Positions 1 through 7,721 of a stretch of 41,637 nt of DNA are shown here, one piece after another (positions within the stretch are counted from its first letter, which is position 1; each line of letters opens with the position of its first letter). The notes under the pieces were generated by a model. The model did no database searches. It saw only the letters and a list, made by a program, of their open reading frames with translations, and was not told the DNA's origin. The position numbers were made by a program, and so were the translations under genes. Location of the stretch: assembly GCA_958415525.1 (NCBI GenBank), contig CATYZE010000020.1, forward strand, positions 1-41,637, in the 5' to 3' direction. This DNA comes from an uncultured Collinsella sp. (lineage in GTDB: Bacteria > Actinomycetota > Coriobacteriia > Coriobacteriales > Coriobacteriaceae).

Positions 1-20
1 CCGTCATCGAAACTGAAGAG

Positions 21-50
21 GGGGGAGGCCTCGCGGCCTCCCCCTTTTTT
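21..50 (+). terminator. Rho-independent terminator of an upstream gene
   Basis: A perfect 10-bp GC-rich stem (21-30 with 35-44) closes a TCGC tetraloop and is followed by six T. It ends a gene lying to the left of the window. Confidence 0.9.
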
Positions 51-118
51 GCGTTTTATAGAGAGCTGTAATACAAGAACTCGCCTTCTTTTAGCTTGTC
101 TTACTGTTTGGCTGTATT

Positions 119-149
119 TTGAGTCCTTCTTTTGTATTTGCGCGATAAT
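119..149 (+). promoter_or_regulatory. Possible coaE promoter
   Basis: GATAAT at 144-149 resembles a -10 box, and TTGAGT at 119-124 is a partial -35 box. The 19-nt spacing is long. The region lies between the upstream terminator and coaE, where a promoter is expected. This rests on motif matching only. Confidence 0.3.
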
Positions 150-177
150 AACTCCCATTGGCGTTAGGGAGGACTTG

Positions 178-819
178 ATGTTTACCGTTTTTGTCTTGGG
201 CAATATTGCTTCGGGTAAGTCGACTGCCTGCCGCTATCTCGAATCTCATGGCGCCATGCTTATCGATCTGGACGAGCTTGCCAAATCGCTGTATGTGCCA
301 GGCTCCGATATCGTCAATGCCCTCGCGGAAGAATTTGGCTGGGATATTTTGGACGAGGAGGGCGGCGTTCGCCGTAACATCCTCGCTTCTCGAGCTTTTG
401 TTTCTCCTGATGCGGTCGCGAGGCTCAATAGCATTGTGCACCCCGTTCTCATTGAGCAGCTGTCACTGAGGATTCTTGATCCGGTTTGCTGCACGGTTTC
501 GTCCCCCCGTTATCCCTTTGCGGTTGTCGAGGTTTCTGCCCCGACTGGTTTTGAGGATGCATTTGGTTTGGCTGATGAAATTCTGGTCATCAGCGCCCCT
601 TTGTCAGTTCGTCGCGAGCGCGCTATTCAACGTGGTATGGAGCCATCTGATTTCGATGCCCGTTCTGCTTGCCAGCCCGTTGAGTCTGCGCTGTGCAATC
701 TCGCTACAACGGTGATTGATAATGCCGCAGGCGATAATTCGCTCTTTGAGCAGCTTGACTCTTGGCTTGCATTCCATGGGTTTATAGACACCGCGAATAA
801 GGAGGATGCCGATGCCTAA
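178..819 (+). CDS. coaE: Dephospho-CoA kinase
   Basis: CoaE phosphorylates the 3'-hydroxyl of dephospho-CoA, the last step of coenzyme A synthesis in the cytoplasm. The 213-residue product has a Walker A motif GNIASGKST at residues 8-16, then LIDLDELAK and a VHPVL segment typical of the family. The ATG at 178 is chosen because AGGGAGGA precedes it at 166-173 and the P-loop then falls at the usual distance from the N-terminus. The frame is open back to 49, but that would start inside the upstream terminator. Its last 8 bases overlap the next gene, so the two are probably translationally coupled. Gene order coaE then uvrB is common in actinobacteria. The C-terminal half is diverged, but the length is normal. 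Confidence 0.9.
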   Translation: MFTVFVLGNIASGKSTACRYLESHGAMLIDLDELAKSLYVPGSDIVNALAEEFGWDILDEEGGVRRNILASRAFVSPDAVARLNSIVHPVLIEQLSLRILDPVCCTVSSPRYPFAVVEVSAPTGFEDAFGLADEILVISAPLSVRRERAIQRGMEPSDFDARSACQPVESALCNLATTVIDNAAGDNSLFEQLDSWLAFHGFIDTANKEDADA

Positions 820-1393
820 GACACGTTTCTTTGCGTGGTATCGCCTTATACCGCTGGCTGCCGTTTTTGCCTTCGGCCTTATCTCATTCGTTTACTCGTG
901 TGCTCCTGCCGCTTTCTTTAAGCCGCTGTATCCGATTGACTACGAGGCATATGTAAAAAAATCCAGTATTTCGCATAATCTGGATCCGTATCTGGTGTGC
1001 GCTGTCATTAAGTCGGAATCGAATTGGGATCCCAAGGCCGAATCGAATCAGGGTGCTCAGGGATTGATGCAGCTGATGCCCGTGACTGCCCAGGATATGA
1101 TTGCCAAAGGTCTTGTCGATGGTAGCGAGTATTCAGCCGACAACCTTAACGATCCCGCTACGAACATCGAGTTTGGCTGCGCATACCTCTCGTATCTTCT
1201 GACCTATTTCAACGGGTCGACGGATAGTGCCATTGCCGCCTATAACGCCGGTATGGGCAATGTCGACGGATGGGCGCAGCAGAACACGTCACTTCATAAT
1301 GCAATCACCTTTCCCGAGACGCAGGCGTATCTGATTCGTGTCAATAATGCCTGGGTTCGCTATAAGACCCTCTATCCCGATCGGTTCGTATAG
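812..1393 (+). CDS. Lytic transglycosylase (SLT domain), membrane-anchored or exported
   Basis: This is probably a murein lytic transglycosylase, which cleaves the MurNAc-GlcNAc bond of peptidoglycan outside the membrane. The 193-residue product begins with a positively charged stretch and a hydrophobic segment at about residues 11-30, a signal or anchor. The SLT fold follows. The catalytic Glu is residue 69 in KSES, then come GAQGLMQLMP (81-90) and the AAYNAGMGNV motif. Cys30 ends the hydrophobic stretch, but VYSC is a poor lipobox. An ATG at 806 is possible, but GGAGG at 801-805 touches it; the ATG at 812 has a 6-nt spacer and is preferred. The start overlaps the coaE stop by 8 bp. The substrate preference cannot be read from sequence. 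Confidence 0.88.
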   Translation: MPKTRFFAWYRLIPLAAVFAFGLISFVYSCAPAAFFKPLYPIDYEAYVKKSSISHNLDPYLVCAVIKSESNWDPKAESNQGAQGLMQLMPVTAQDMIAKGLVDGSEYSADNLNDPATNIEFGCAYLSYLLTYFNGSTDSAIAAYNAGMGNVDGWAQQNTSLHNAITFPETQAYLIRVNNAWVRYKTLYPDRFV

Positions 1394-1444
1394 GACTATG
1401 CCTGCCGCCTGCGTATACTGCAGATATATGAGTTAGGAGTATCC

Positions 1445-3685
1445 ATGGCGGAATTTGAAGTTGAGCGTGTTGGAGGAGAGCTCAAACGTTTTGGCGTTGA
1501 GGGCTCTGAGGTGCCATTTAAGGTTGTATCTCCTTATGAGCCTGCAGGTTCTCAGCCTAAGGCCATTGAGTCGCTTGTGCAGGGTGTGAGGAACGGAGAT
1601 CGCTATCAGGTTTTGCTGGGCGTGACTGGTTCGGGCAAGACTTTCACGATGGCTAAGACTATTGAGGCCCTGGGGAAGCCGACGCTGGTCATGGCTCCCA
1701 ATAAAACGCTCGCCGCTCAGCTTGCGAGCGAGCTCAAAGAGTTCTTTCCCAACAACGCTGTGGTCTACTTTGTCTCGTACTACGACTACTATCAGCCCGA
1801 GGCGTATGTGCCGCAAAGCGATACATATATCGAGAAAGACTCCTCGATTAACGAAGAGGTCGAGATGCTGCGCCATCAGGCGACCGCGTCACTGCTCTCT
1901 CGACGCGATGTGATCGTTGTCGCATCGGTCTCGTGTATCTATGGCATTGGCTCTCCTGAGGACTATGCGGGTCTGGCTCCAAACGTCGACAAGAAGGTGC
2001 CGCTCGAGCGCGATGACTTTATCCATGCACTTATCGACATTCAATATGATCGCAATGACTATGATCTGGCACGCGGCACGTTCCGCGTGCGCGGCGATGT
2101 TGTCGACGTGTATCCGCCTTATGCCGAGCATCCGTTGCGGTTTGAGTTCTTTGGCGACGAGGTCGAGCTGATTGCCGAGATCGATGAGGTCACCGGAGAG
2201 ATGCTTCGTGAGTACGAGGCCATCCCCGTATGGCCGGCATCGCACTACGTGACCGAGAAGCCGAAGGTCAAGGCGGCTCTGAAATCGATCAGCGAAGAGT
2301 GCGAGAAGCGCGTGGCGGAGCTCAAGGCGACCGACAAGTTGCTCGAGGCGCAGCGTCTGCAGCAGCGCACCGATTATGATCTTGAGATGCTCGAGACGAT
2401 GGGCTTTTGCAACGGCATCGAGAACTACTCGCGTCATCTGGACGGTCGCAAGCCGGGTGAGCCGCCGTTTACCCTGATCGATTACTTTCCTAAGGACATG
2501 CTCTGTATCATCGACGAGAGCCATGTGACGGTGCCGCAGATCCGCGGCATGCATGAAGGCGACCGCTCGCGTAAGGTAACGCTGGTGGAACACGGTTTTC
2601 GCCTGCCCTCGGCACTCGATAATCGCCCGCTTCGTTTCGATGAGTTTGAGGCAAGGATACCCCAGTTTATCTATGTTTCGGCCACGCCGGGCGATTACGA
2701 GCTGCGGGTGAGCCAAAACGACGTGGAGCAGATTATTCGTCCGACCGGTCTGCTCGACCCCAAGATCGATGTGCGTCCGGTTCGTGGGCAGATTGACGAT
2801 CTTGAGGACGAGATTCGCGAGCGCGTTGCCCGCAAGGAGCGCGTGCTGGTGACCACGCTCACCAAGCGCATGGCCGAGGACCTGACCGACCATCTGCTTG
2901 ATGCCGGCATTAAGGTTAATTACATGCACTCCGATACGGCGACGATGGACCGTGTCGAGATCCTGCGTACGCTGCGCGAGGGAAAGATTGATGTCCTGGT
3001 CGGCATCAACCTGCTTCGCGAGGGGCTGGACCTTCCCGAGGTCTCGCTGGTGGCAATTCTCGATGCCGATAAGGAAGGCTTCTTGCGCAACCGCCGTTCG
3101 CTGATTCAGACGATTGGCCGCGCGGCACGTAATGCCGACGGCGAAGTCATCATGTACGCAGACGTTGTGACTGATTCGATGAAAGAGGCCATCGAGGAGA
3201 CGCAGCGCCGTCGTGAGATTCAGATGGCATATAACGAAGAGCATGGCATTGTGCCTAAGACGGTTCGCAAAGCCATTAACGATATCTCGAGCTTTATCGC
3301 CGAGGCCGAAAAGACCGTGGGCTCCAAGGGGCGTTCGAAAGGCGATTCGCTGGGTCACGGCGCGTTCTATACACCCGATGAAAACGGCGAGGGCGCTGTA
3401 CCGGAGACGGTGGCGCCCGAGCAGACGCTTGCCGAGCAGCTGGAAGGGCTGCCGCATGACGAGCTTGTGCGGATCGTCGAAACCATGGAAGAGGATATGC
3501 GTAACGCTTCTGCCGCCATGGACTTTGAGGAGGCGGCGCGCCTGCGCGATGCCGTCGTTCAGATTCGGGCGATGCTCGAGGGTGCGTCTGAGGACGAGAC
3601 GATTGAGCGCTTACGTTCGCAGGCCCGCAAGGGTTCCACGTTCGCATCGGGCAGAAAACGCCAGGGTGCACGGTTTAAGAAATAG
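1445..3685 (+). CDS. uvrB: Excinuclease ABC subunit UvrB
   Basis: UvrB is the DNA-damage-verifying helicase-like subunit of nucleotide excision repair. It is loaded by UvrA and then recruits UvrC. The 746-residue product has Walker A GVTGSGKT (59-66), the beta-hairpin rich in Tyr that clamps DNA (about 110-131), a DESH box (357-360), a helicase C domain, and a C-terminal UVR motif (DFEEAARLRDAV) that contacts UvrC. It is longer than the usual 660-700 residues, mostly through a Gly/Glu-rich linker before the UVR motif. The ATG at 1445 follows TTAGGAGT. TATACT at 1414-1419 could be a -10 box in the 51-bp gap after the transglycosylase, but no good -35 is visible. Readthrough from coaE is also possible. 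The gene ends at a hairpin shared with the converging gene. Confidence 0.98.
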   Translation: MAEFEVERVGGELKRFGVEGSEVPFKVVSPYEPAGSQPKAIESLVQGVRNGDRYQVLLGVTGSGKTFTMAKTIEALGKPTLVMAPNKTLAAQLASELKEFFPNNAVVYFVSYYDYYQPEAYVPQSDTYIEKDSSINEEVEMLRHQATASLLSRRDVIVVASVSCIYGIGSPEDYAGLAPNVDKKVPLERDDFIHALIDIQYDRNDYDLARGTFRVRGDVVDVYPPYAEHPLRFEFFGDEVELIAEIDEVTGEMLREYEAIPVWPASHYVTEKPKVKAALKSISEECEKRVAELKATDKLLEAQRLQQRTDYDLEMLETMGFCNGIENYSRHLDGRKPGEPPFTLIDYFPKDMLCIIDESHVTVPQIRGMHEGDRSRKVTLVEHGFRLPSALDNRPLRFDEFEARIPQFIYVSATPGDYELRVSQNDVEQIIRPTGLLDPKIDVRPVRGQIDDLEDEIRERVARKERVLVTTLTKRMAEDLTDHLLDAGIKVNYMHSDTATMDRVEILRTLREGKIDVLVGINLLREGLDLPEVSLVAILDADKEGFLRNRRSLIQTIGRAARNADGEVIMYADVVTDSMKEAIEETQRRREIQMAYNEEHGIVPKTVRKAINDISSFIAEAEKTVGSKGRSKGDSLGHGAFYTPDENGEGAVPETVAPEQTLAEQLEGLPHDELVRIVETMEEDMRNASAAMDFEEAARLRDAVVQIRAMLEGASEDETIERLRSQARKGSTFASGRKRQGARFKK

Positions 3686-3689
3686 CGAA

Positions 3690-3731
3690 CATGCCCCGAG
3701 TTCCCTGCGGAGCTCGGGGCATGCGTCTTTT
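3690..3731 (+). terminator. Hairpin between converging genes, probably bidirectional
   Basis: An 11-bp perfect stem (3690-3700 with 3713-3723) has a 12-nt loop and lies between the uvrB stop and the stop of the minus-strand FAD protein. The plus-strand T-tract is short (TCTTTT). It is the only terminator-like structure in the gap, so it probably serves both directions. Confidence 0.65.
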
Positions 3732-3750
3732 GCGCGCTGGAATTCGTGCG

Positions 3751-5391
3751 TTAGAGGTCTGCGATCAGGGCTTCGGCACAACGAATGCCGTCGGTGGCGG
3801 CGCTCATGATGCCGCCGGCATATCCAGCTCCCTCACCGCAAGGGTAAAGGCCCGGGGTCGACGCGGCGTGGCACGCTGGGTCGCGGGTGACGGTGACAGG
3901 CGAGCTCGAACGCGTCTCCACGCCGGTGAGGACGGCGTCGGGGCGGTCGTAGCCGCGCAGCTTCTTGCCAAGCAGGGGGATTCCCAAACGAAGCGATTCA
4001 ACGATATGTTGCGGGAGGGCTTCGTCGATTGCCGTCCAGGTCACGCCAAGTGGATAGGTGGGCTTCACTTTTCCAGGTGCCGTGCTGGCACGTCCCGCAA
4101 GGAAATCTCCGACGAGCTGTGCCGGTGCGTTCCAGTTGGAGCCGCCCAGGCGATAGGCGGTCTGCTCGCAGGCGCGCTGGAGTTCAATGCCCGCAAGCGG
4201 GTCATCGCTGGGAAGGTCGTCGGGCGTGACGTTAACGAGTAGGGCGGCATTGGCGTTGCGCCCGTCGCGGGCATTGAGGCTGGCTCCGTTGACGCACAGA
4301 TAGCCCTGCTCGGAGGAGGCGGCAACAACCTGCCCGCCGGGGCACATGCAAAACGAGAACACGCTGCGATCGTTGGGGAGATGGGCCACGAGTTTGTAAG
4401 GAGCTGCTCCAAGCGCCGGATGCCCCGCCGAAGGGCCATATTGGGCACGGTCGATGTCGCGCTGCGGATGCTCGATGCGTACGCCCATGGCAAAGGTCTT
4501 TTGCGCGAGGGCCACGTTATGGGTCTTGAGAAGTTCGAATACGTCGCGAGCGGAATGTCCGCAGGCGAGAATGAGGTGCTTTGTGACGATTGTCTCGCTC
4601 GCGGTGTCTCGAGGCGATTGAACATCGATGCCGGTGATTGCGCCGGACGCATCGGTGCGAATGTCGATGAGTTTTGTGCGATAACGAACGGTTCCGCCGA
4701 GCTGTTCAATGCGCTGGGAAATGTTGGTGACGACGGAGGGAAGGATGTCGGAGCCAATGTGCGGCTTGGCGTCCCACAGGATATCGCGAGGCGCGCCCGC
4801 TTCGACGAAGATCTCGAGAATCAGGCGATGGGCGGGATTCTTGGTTCCCGTATTGAGCTTTCCGTCCGAGAAGGTCCCCGCGCCGCCCAGGCCAAACTGG
4901 ATATTGCTCTCGGGGTCGAGAATACGCTCCTTAAGAAAGAGGTCAATCGCCTGCGAGCGGCGAAGTGCCGGGTCACCACGCTCGACAAGCAAGGGCTTAA
5001 GGCCCGCTTCGGCAAGGGTGAGGGCGGCAAAGAGGCCGGCACAACCGGCGCCGACAACGACGGGACGCTCCTTGGACGCATTGGAGACAGGGGAGGGGAA
5101 TGAGGGCGCCTCGCCGTCTACCATGCGGATACGCGAGCGGTCACGTTCGGCGACGCTGTCGAGCGCTTCCTGCTCGAGGCGGGGGCTTGTCAACTCGACT
5201 CGAAAACTCAAAATAAAATGGACGTCTCGCTTTTTACGGGCGTCGATAGACTTGCGATGGAGCTCGATGGCTTTAATCTGGGAATCCTTGCATCGCAGGG
5301 CTCGCTTGGCGGCGCGTCTGCCAACGGCAAGGCAGGCATCCTCATCGCCAGCCTCATCGAGGGATGCGTGGACTTGGGTGATTTCGATCAT
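3751..5391 (-). CDS. FAD-dependent oxidoreductase, COG2509 type
   Basis: This is a two-dinucleotide-binding-domain flavoprotein of the uncharacterised COG2509 family. The reaction is unknown. The 546-residue product has an N-terminal basic alpha/beta domain of about 100 residues, then the FAD-binding GAGCAG motif (114-119) with LLVERGD after it. Near the C-terminus is an LYPCGEGAGYAGG motif typical of the second FAD-contact region. The ATG at 5391 follows AAGGAGA on the minus strand; the open frame upstream runs through a hairpin and has no better start. It is the last gene of the minus-strand block, 79 bp after the HI0933-type flavoprotein. A hairpin lies in that gap, so its expression may be partly separate. 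It converges on uvrB. Confidence 0.85.
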   Translation of the reverse strand: MIEITQVHASLDEAGDEDACLAVGRRAAKRALRCKDSQIKAIELHRKSIDARKKRDVHFILSFRVELTSPRLEQEALDSVAERDRSRIRMVDGEAPSFPSPVSNASKERPVVVGAGCAGLFAALTLAEAGLKPLLVERGDPALRRSQAIDLFLKERILDPESNIQFGLGGAGTFSDGKLNTGTKNPAHRLILEIFVEAGAPRDILWDAKPHIGSDILPSVVTNISQRIEQLGGTVRYRTKLIDIRTDASGAITGIDVQSPRDTASETIVTKHLILACGHSARDVFELLKTHNVALAQKTFAMGVRIEHPQRDIDRAQYGPSAGHPALGAAPYKLVAHLPNDRSVFSFCMCPGGQVVAASSEQGYLCVNGASLNARDGRNANAALLVNVTPDDLPSDDPLAGIELQRACEQTAYRLGGSNWNAPAQLVGDFLAGRASTAPGKVKPTYPLGVTWTAIDEALPQHIVESLRLGIPLLGKKLRGYDRPDAVLTGVETRSSSPVTVTRDPACHAASTPGLYPCGEGAGYAGGIMSAATDGIRCAEALIADL

Positions 5392-5409
5392 CGAGGTCTC
5401 CTTAGATGC

Positions 5410-5441
5410 AAGAAAGAGGCCGCCCGGTGTCCCAGACGGCC
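5410..5441 (-). terminator. Stem-loop between two flavoprotein genes
   Basis: Read on the minus strand, a 10-bp stem with two G-U pairs (5441-5432 with 5427-5418) closes a GACA tetraloop and is followed by CTCTTTCTT. It could end the upstream flavoprotein transcript or attenuate readthrough. A TATAAT at 5460-5455 on the same strand suggests a separate promoter, but then the stem would lie in its leader. Confidence 0.5.
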
Positions 5442-5470
5442 CGAATGCGTTTTGATTATAGACTGCGCGG

Positions 5471-6742
5471 CTATAGACTGCTTGCAGAGCGAATGCCCGA
5501 GGTCCAGGCCCATGCAAGGTTAAAGCCGCCACAATCGGCATCGATATCGAGCGCCTCGCCACAGATGTAAAGTGGGGCGCCTGCAGCGTTGCTCACACAG
5601 AGGCTGGGAGCTGAGACGCTCTCGATGGGCACGCCGCCGCGCGTGACCTGGGCCGAACGCTCCTCCGCCGTTCCCTCGACGAGCAACTTAAAGTGCTTGA
5701 GGATCGAGACCAGATGGATGACATCGTGCGACCCAGGATGGCACTGTTCGAATGCGGTGCAGACGACGTGAGAGAGCTGCGGGGCAAGCATGCCGTCGAG
5801 CCAGCGGGGATCGTGGGGCGAAAAGCCGCCGAGCAGCTCAACTCGTTGGTTGAACATATCGAGTAACTCGCCTTTGGAGAGGTCGGGGAAAAAATCGAGC
5901 AGAATCGTGTCGCCGCGCTGGACGCGGCGGGAGAGGTTGAAGGCGGCAACGCCCGAGATGCCAAAGGTTCGGAAGAGCACTTCGCCGTCTTCGCGCCAGA
6001 GTTCCTCATGATTGCGGGCGAGCGTCAAGCGGGCACGGACGCGCAGACCATCCAAGGTCTTGAGGGCCGTCTGGTCGCCAACGACTGATGCCGACACGGG
6101 GCAGAGGACGGGGCGCTGCCCCGTGAGGGGAAGATTGAACAGCCGCGCGATGTCGACAGGGCTGCCGCCCGTGGCGATAATCACAGCCTTTGCTTGCAGC
6201 GTCTCGTTCTTGCGAGGTGCGTCGGCAAGCGCCTTCCGAAGCGAACGGACCTCCGTTTTCCGGTCGTCGTGCTTTTTTACCTTGAGTGTCCGCGCAGGAC
6301 GGTCGATTTGAAGCACCCGGCCCTTGGGAACTTTGGATGCCGAGGCAACGTTTGCCCCGCAAATCAAGGCGATACCCAAGCGATCGCAAGCGTTGAGAAG
6401 CGCGTCGCGCACCGATTCGGCGCGAAGGGAGCGCGGATACAGCCGGCCTTCCTCGGAGGTCGTCATGATGCCCAGCGAGGAGAAGAAGTTCCCTAGCTCT
6501 TTTTCGGGCTGGGGACCCATGACGGATTCGACAAACGCGGGGTGGTTGTACCGCTGGAAATCAATTGATTCGTTGGAAAGGTTGCAGCGGCCGTTGCCAG
6601 TCGCAAGGAGTTTAAGGCCGCAGGCAACATCGCGCTCAACAATGCAGGCGCTTTTGCCAGCGCGTGCGGCCGTGATAGCGGCGGCGAGACCCGAGGCCCC
6701 GCCGCCGATTACCAAGACGTCATAGGAGGCGTTTGCGTTCAC
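5471..6742 (-). CDS. NAD(P)/FAD-dependent flavoprotein, HI0933/BaiN family
   Basis: This belongs to the HI0933-like flavoprotein family (also called BaiN/RdsA type). A role in bile acid 7-dehydroxylation has been proposed for one member, but most have no proven reaction. The 423-residue product opens with the FAD motif GGGASG (13-18), followed by the family signature GLKLLATGNGRCNLSN, and ends with ICGEALDIDADCGGFNL, the second FAD contact. It starts with GTG at 6742, directly after the stop of the Mrp-type gene with no bases between, so coupled translation is likely. The Shine-Dalgarno is weak (GAGG). The substrate is unassigned. Family membership is secure. Confidence 0.88.
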   Translation of the reverse strand: MNANASYDVLVIGGGASGLAAAITAARAGKSACIVERDVACGLKLLATGNGRCNLSNESIDFQRYNHPAFVESVMGPQPEKELGNFFSSLGIMTTSEEGRLYPRSLRAESVRDALLNACDRLGIALICGANVASASKVPKGRVLQIDRPARTLKVKKHDDRKTEVRSLRKALADAPRKNETLQAKAVIIATGGSPVDIARLFNLPLTGQRPVLCPVSASVVGDQTALKTLDGLRVRARLTLARNHEELWREDGEVLFRTFGISGVAAFNLSRRVQRGDTILLDFFPDLSKGELLDMFNQRVELLGGFSPHDPRWLDGMLAPQLSHVVCTAFEQCHPGSHDVIHLVSILKHFKLLVEGTAEERSAQVTRGGVPIESVSAPSLCVSNAAGAPLYICGEALDIDADCGGFNLAWAWTSGIRSASSL

Positions 6743-7573
6743 TTAGGCCTCGTCGGTCTCGTGCGGGGCAATCGCCTCGACGGCAGAGACGGCCTGGGGC
6801 AGCATGCCGTCGGGCAGTGCGACCTCGACCTCGCCCTTGTCGCAAGCCTCGGCGAGTGACGGATTGATGGGAAGCTGCCCCAGGATCTCGAGGTTGTAGC
6901 GCTCGGCGACCTCGGGGAGCTTGCTCTTGCCAAAGACCTCGATCTTCTTGCCGCAATCGGGGCACTCGATATAGCTCATGTTCTCGACGATGCCCAGAAT
7001 GGGGACATTCATCTTCTCGGCCATGTTGACCGCCTTGGCGACGATCATCGAGACCAGATCCTGCGGGCTCGTGACGATGACGATGCCATCGACGGGCAGC
7101 GACTGGAAGACGGTGAGGGCGACGTCGCCCGTTCCCGGAGGCATGTCGACCAGCAGGTAGTCGATGGGGCCCCAGGAGGTCTCACTCCAGAACTGCCTGA
7201 TGGCACCTGCGATAACCGGACCGCGCCAGAGGACGGGGTCAGTTTCGTTTTGGAGCAGCAGGTTGGAGCTCATGACCTTGACGCCGTGCTCGGAGATTTC
7301 GGGCAGCATAAGATTGCCGAGGGCATGGACATGGCGACCGCTCATGCCGAACATCTTGGGGATAGAGGGGCCGGTAATGTCGGCATCGAGGACGCCGACC
7401 TTGTGACCGTGACGGGCAAGCTCGGTGGCGATGGCGCCGGTGACGAATGACTTGCCAACGCCGCCCTTGCCGGAAAGCACGGCGATAACGCGCTTGACCT
7501 CGGACAGCGTGTTTTCTTCAAATTCCTGCGGCGCGGTTTGTCCGCCGGCAGCCTGTGCGTGCTCGCAACCCAT
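6743..7573 (-). CDS. mrp: Mrp/NBP35-family iron-sulfur carrier ATPase
   Basis: Mrp/ApbC proteins are P-loop ATPases that carry and deliver Fe-S clusters to apoproteins in the cytoplasm. The 276-residue product has the deviant Walker A SGKGGVGKS (34-42), the DMPPGTGD switch segment (143-150), and a CPDC pair (Cys204 and Cys207) that can hold a bridging cluster between two subunits. An N-terminal Cys3 and His5 give a further possible ligand set. The ATG at 7573 has AAAGGAGT upstream on the minus strand. The open frame continues upstream but lacks a better site. The gene is directly followed by a flavoprotein gene. A client relationship with these oxidoreductases is possible but is only a neighbourhood inference. 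Confidence 0.92.
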   Translation of the reverse strand: MGCEHAQAAGGQTAPQEFEENTLSEVKRVIAVLSGKGGVGKSFVTGAIATELARHGHKVGVLDADITGPSIPKMFGMSGRHVHALGNLMLPEISEHGVKVMSSNLLLQNETDPVLWRGPVIAGAIRQFWSETSWGPIDYLLVDMPPGTGDVALTVFQSLPVDGIVIVTSPQDLVSMIVAKAVNMAEKMNVPILGIVENMSYIECPDCGKKIEVFGKSKLPEVAERYNLEILGQLPINPSLAEACDKGEVEVALPDGMLPQAVSAVEAIAPHETDEA

Positions 7574-7628
7574 GTTTGACTCCTTTGTATATGTTGGGGC
7601 CGGAGCCCCGCGATGTGACACGAGCGTC

Positions 7629-7658
7629 ATTGTACCCTCGTTTGCGAGCGGGAGTCAT
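7629..7658 (-). promoter_or_regulatory. Probable promoter for the mrp-flavoprotein genes
   Basis: On the minus strand, ATGACT (7658-7653) and TACAAT (7634-7629) lie 18 nt apart, close to -35 and -10 consensus. They fall in the 148-bp gap after the LTA-synthase-like gene, about 55 bp before the mrp start. No clear terminator was seen for the upstream gene in this gap. Confidence 0.42.
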
Positions 7659-7721
7659 GTGTGATGCGTTTGGCCGCGAGTGTGCGTTGCAATGTCATGC
7701 CACCCCAACGAGCGGGCGGGC

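Noticed and set aside
49..177. In-frame extension of coaE upstream of 178.
   Set aside because: It would start inside the terminator T-tract, lacks a ribosome site and adds residues foreign to CoaE before the P-loop.
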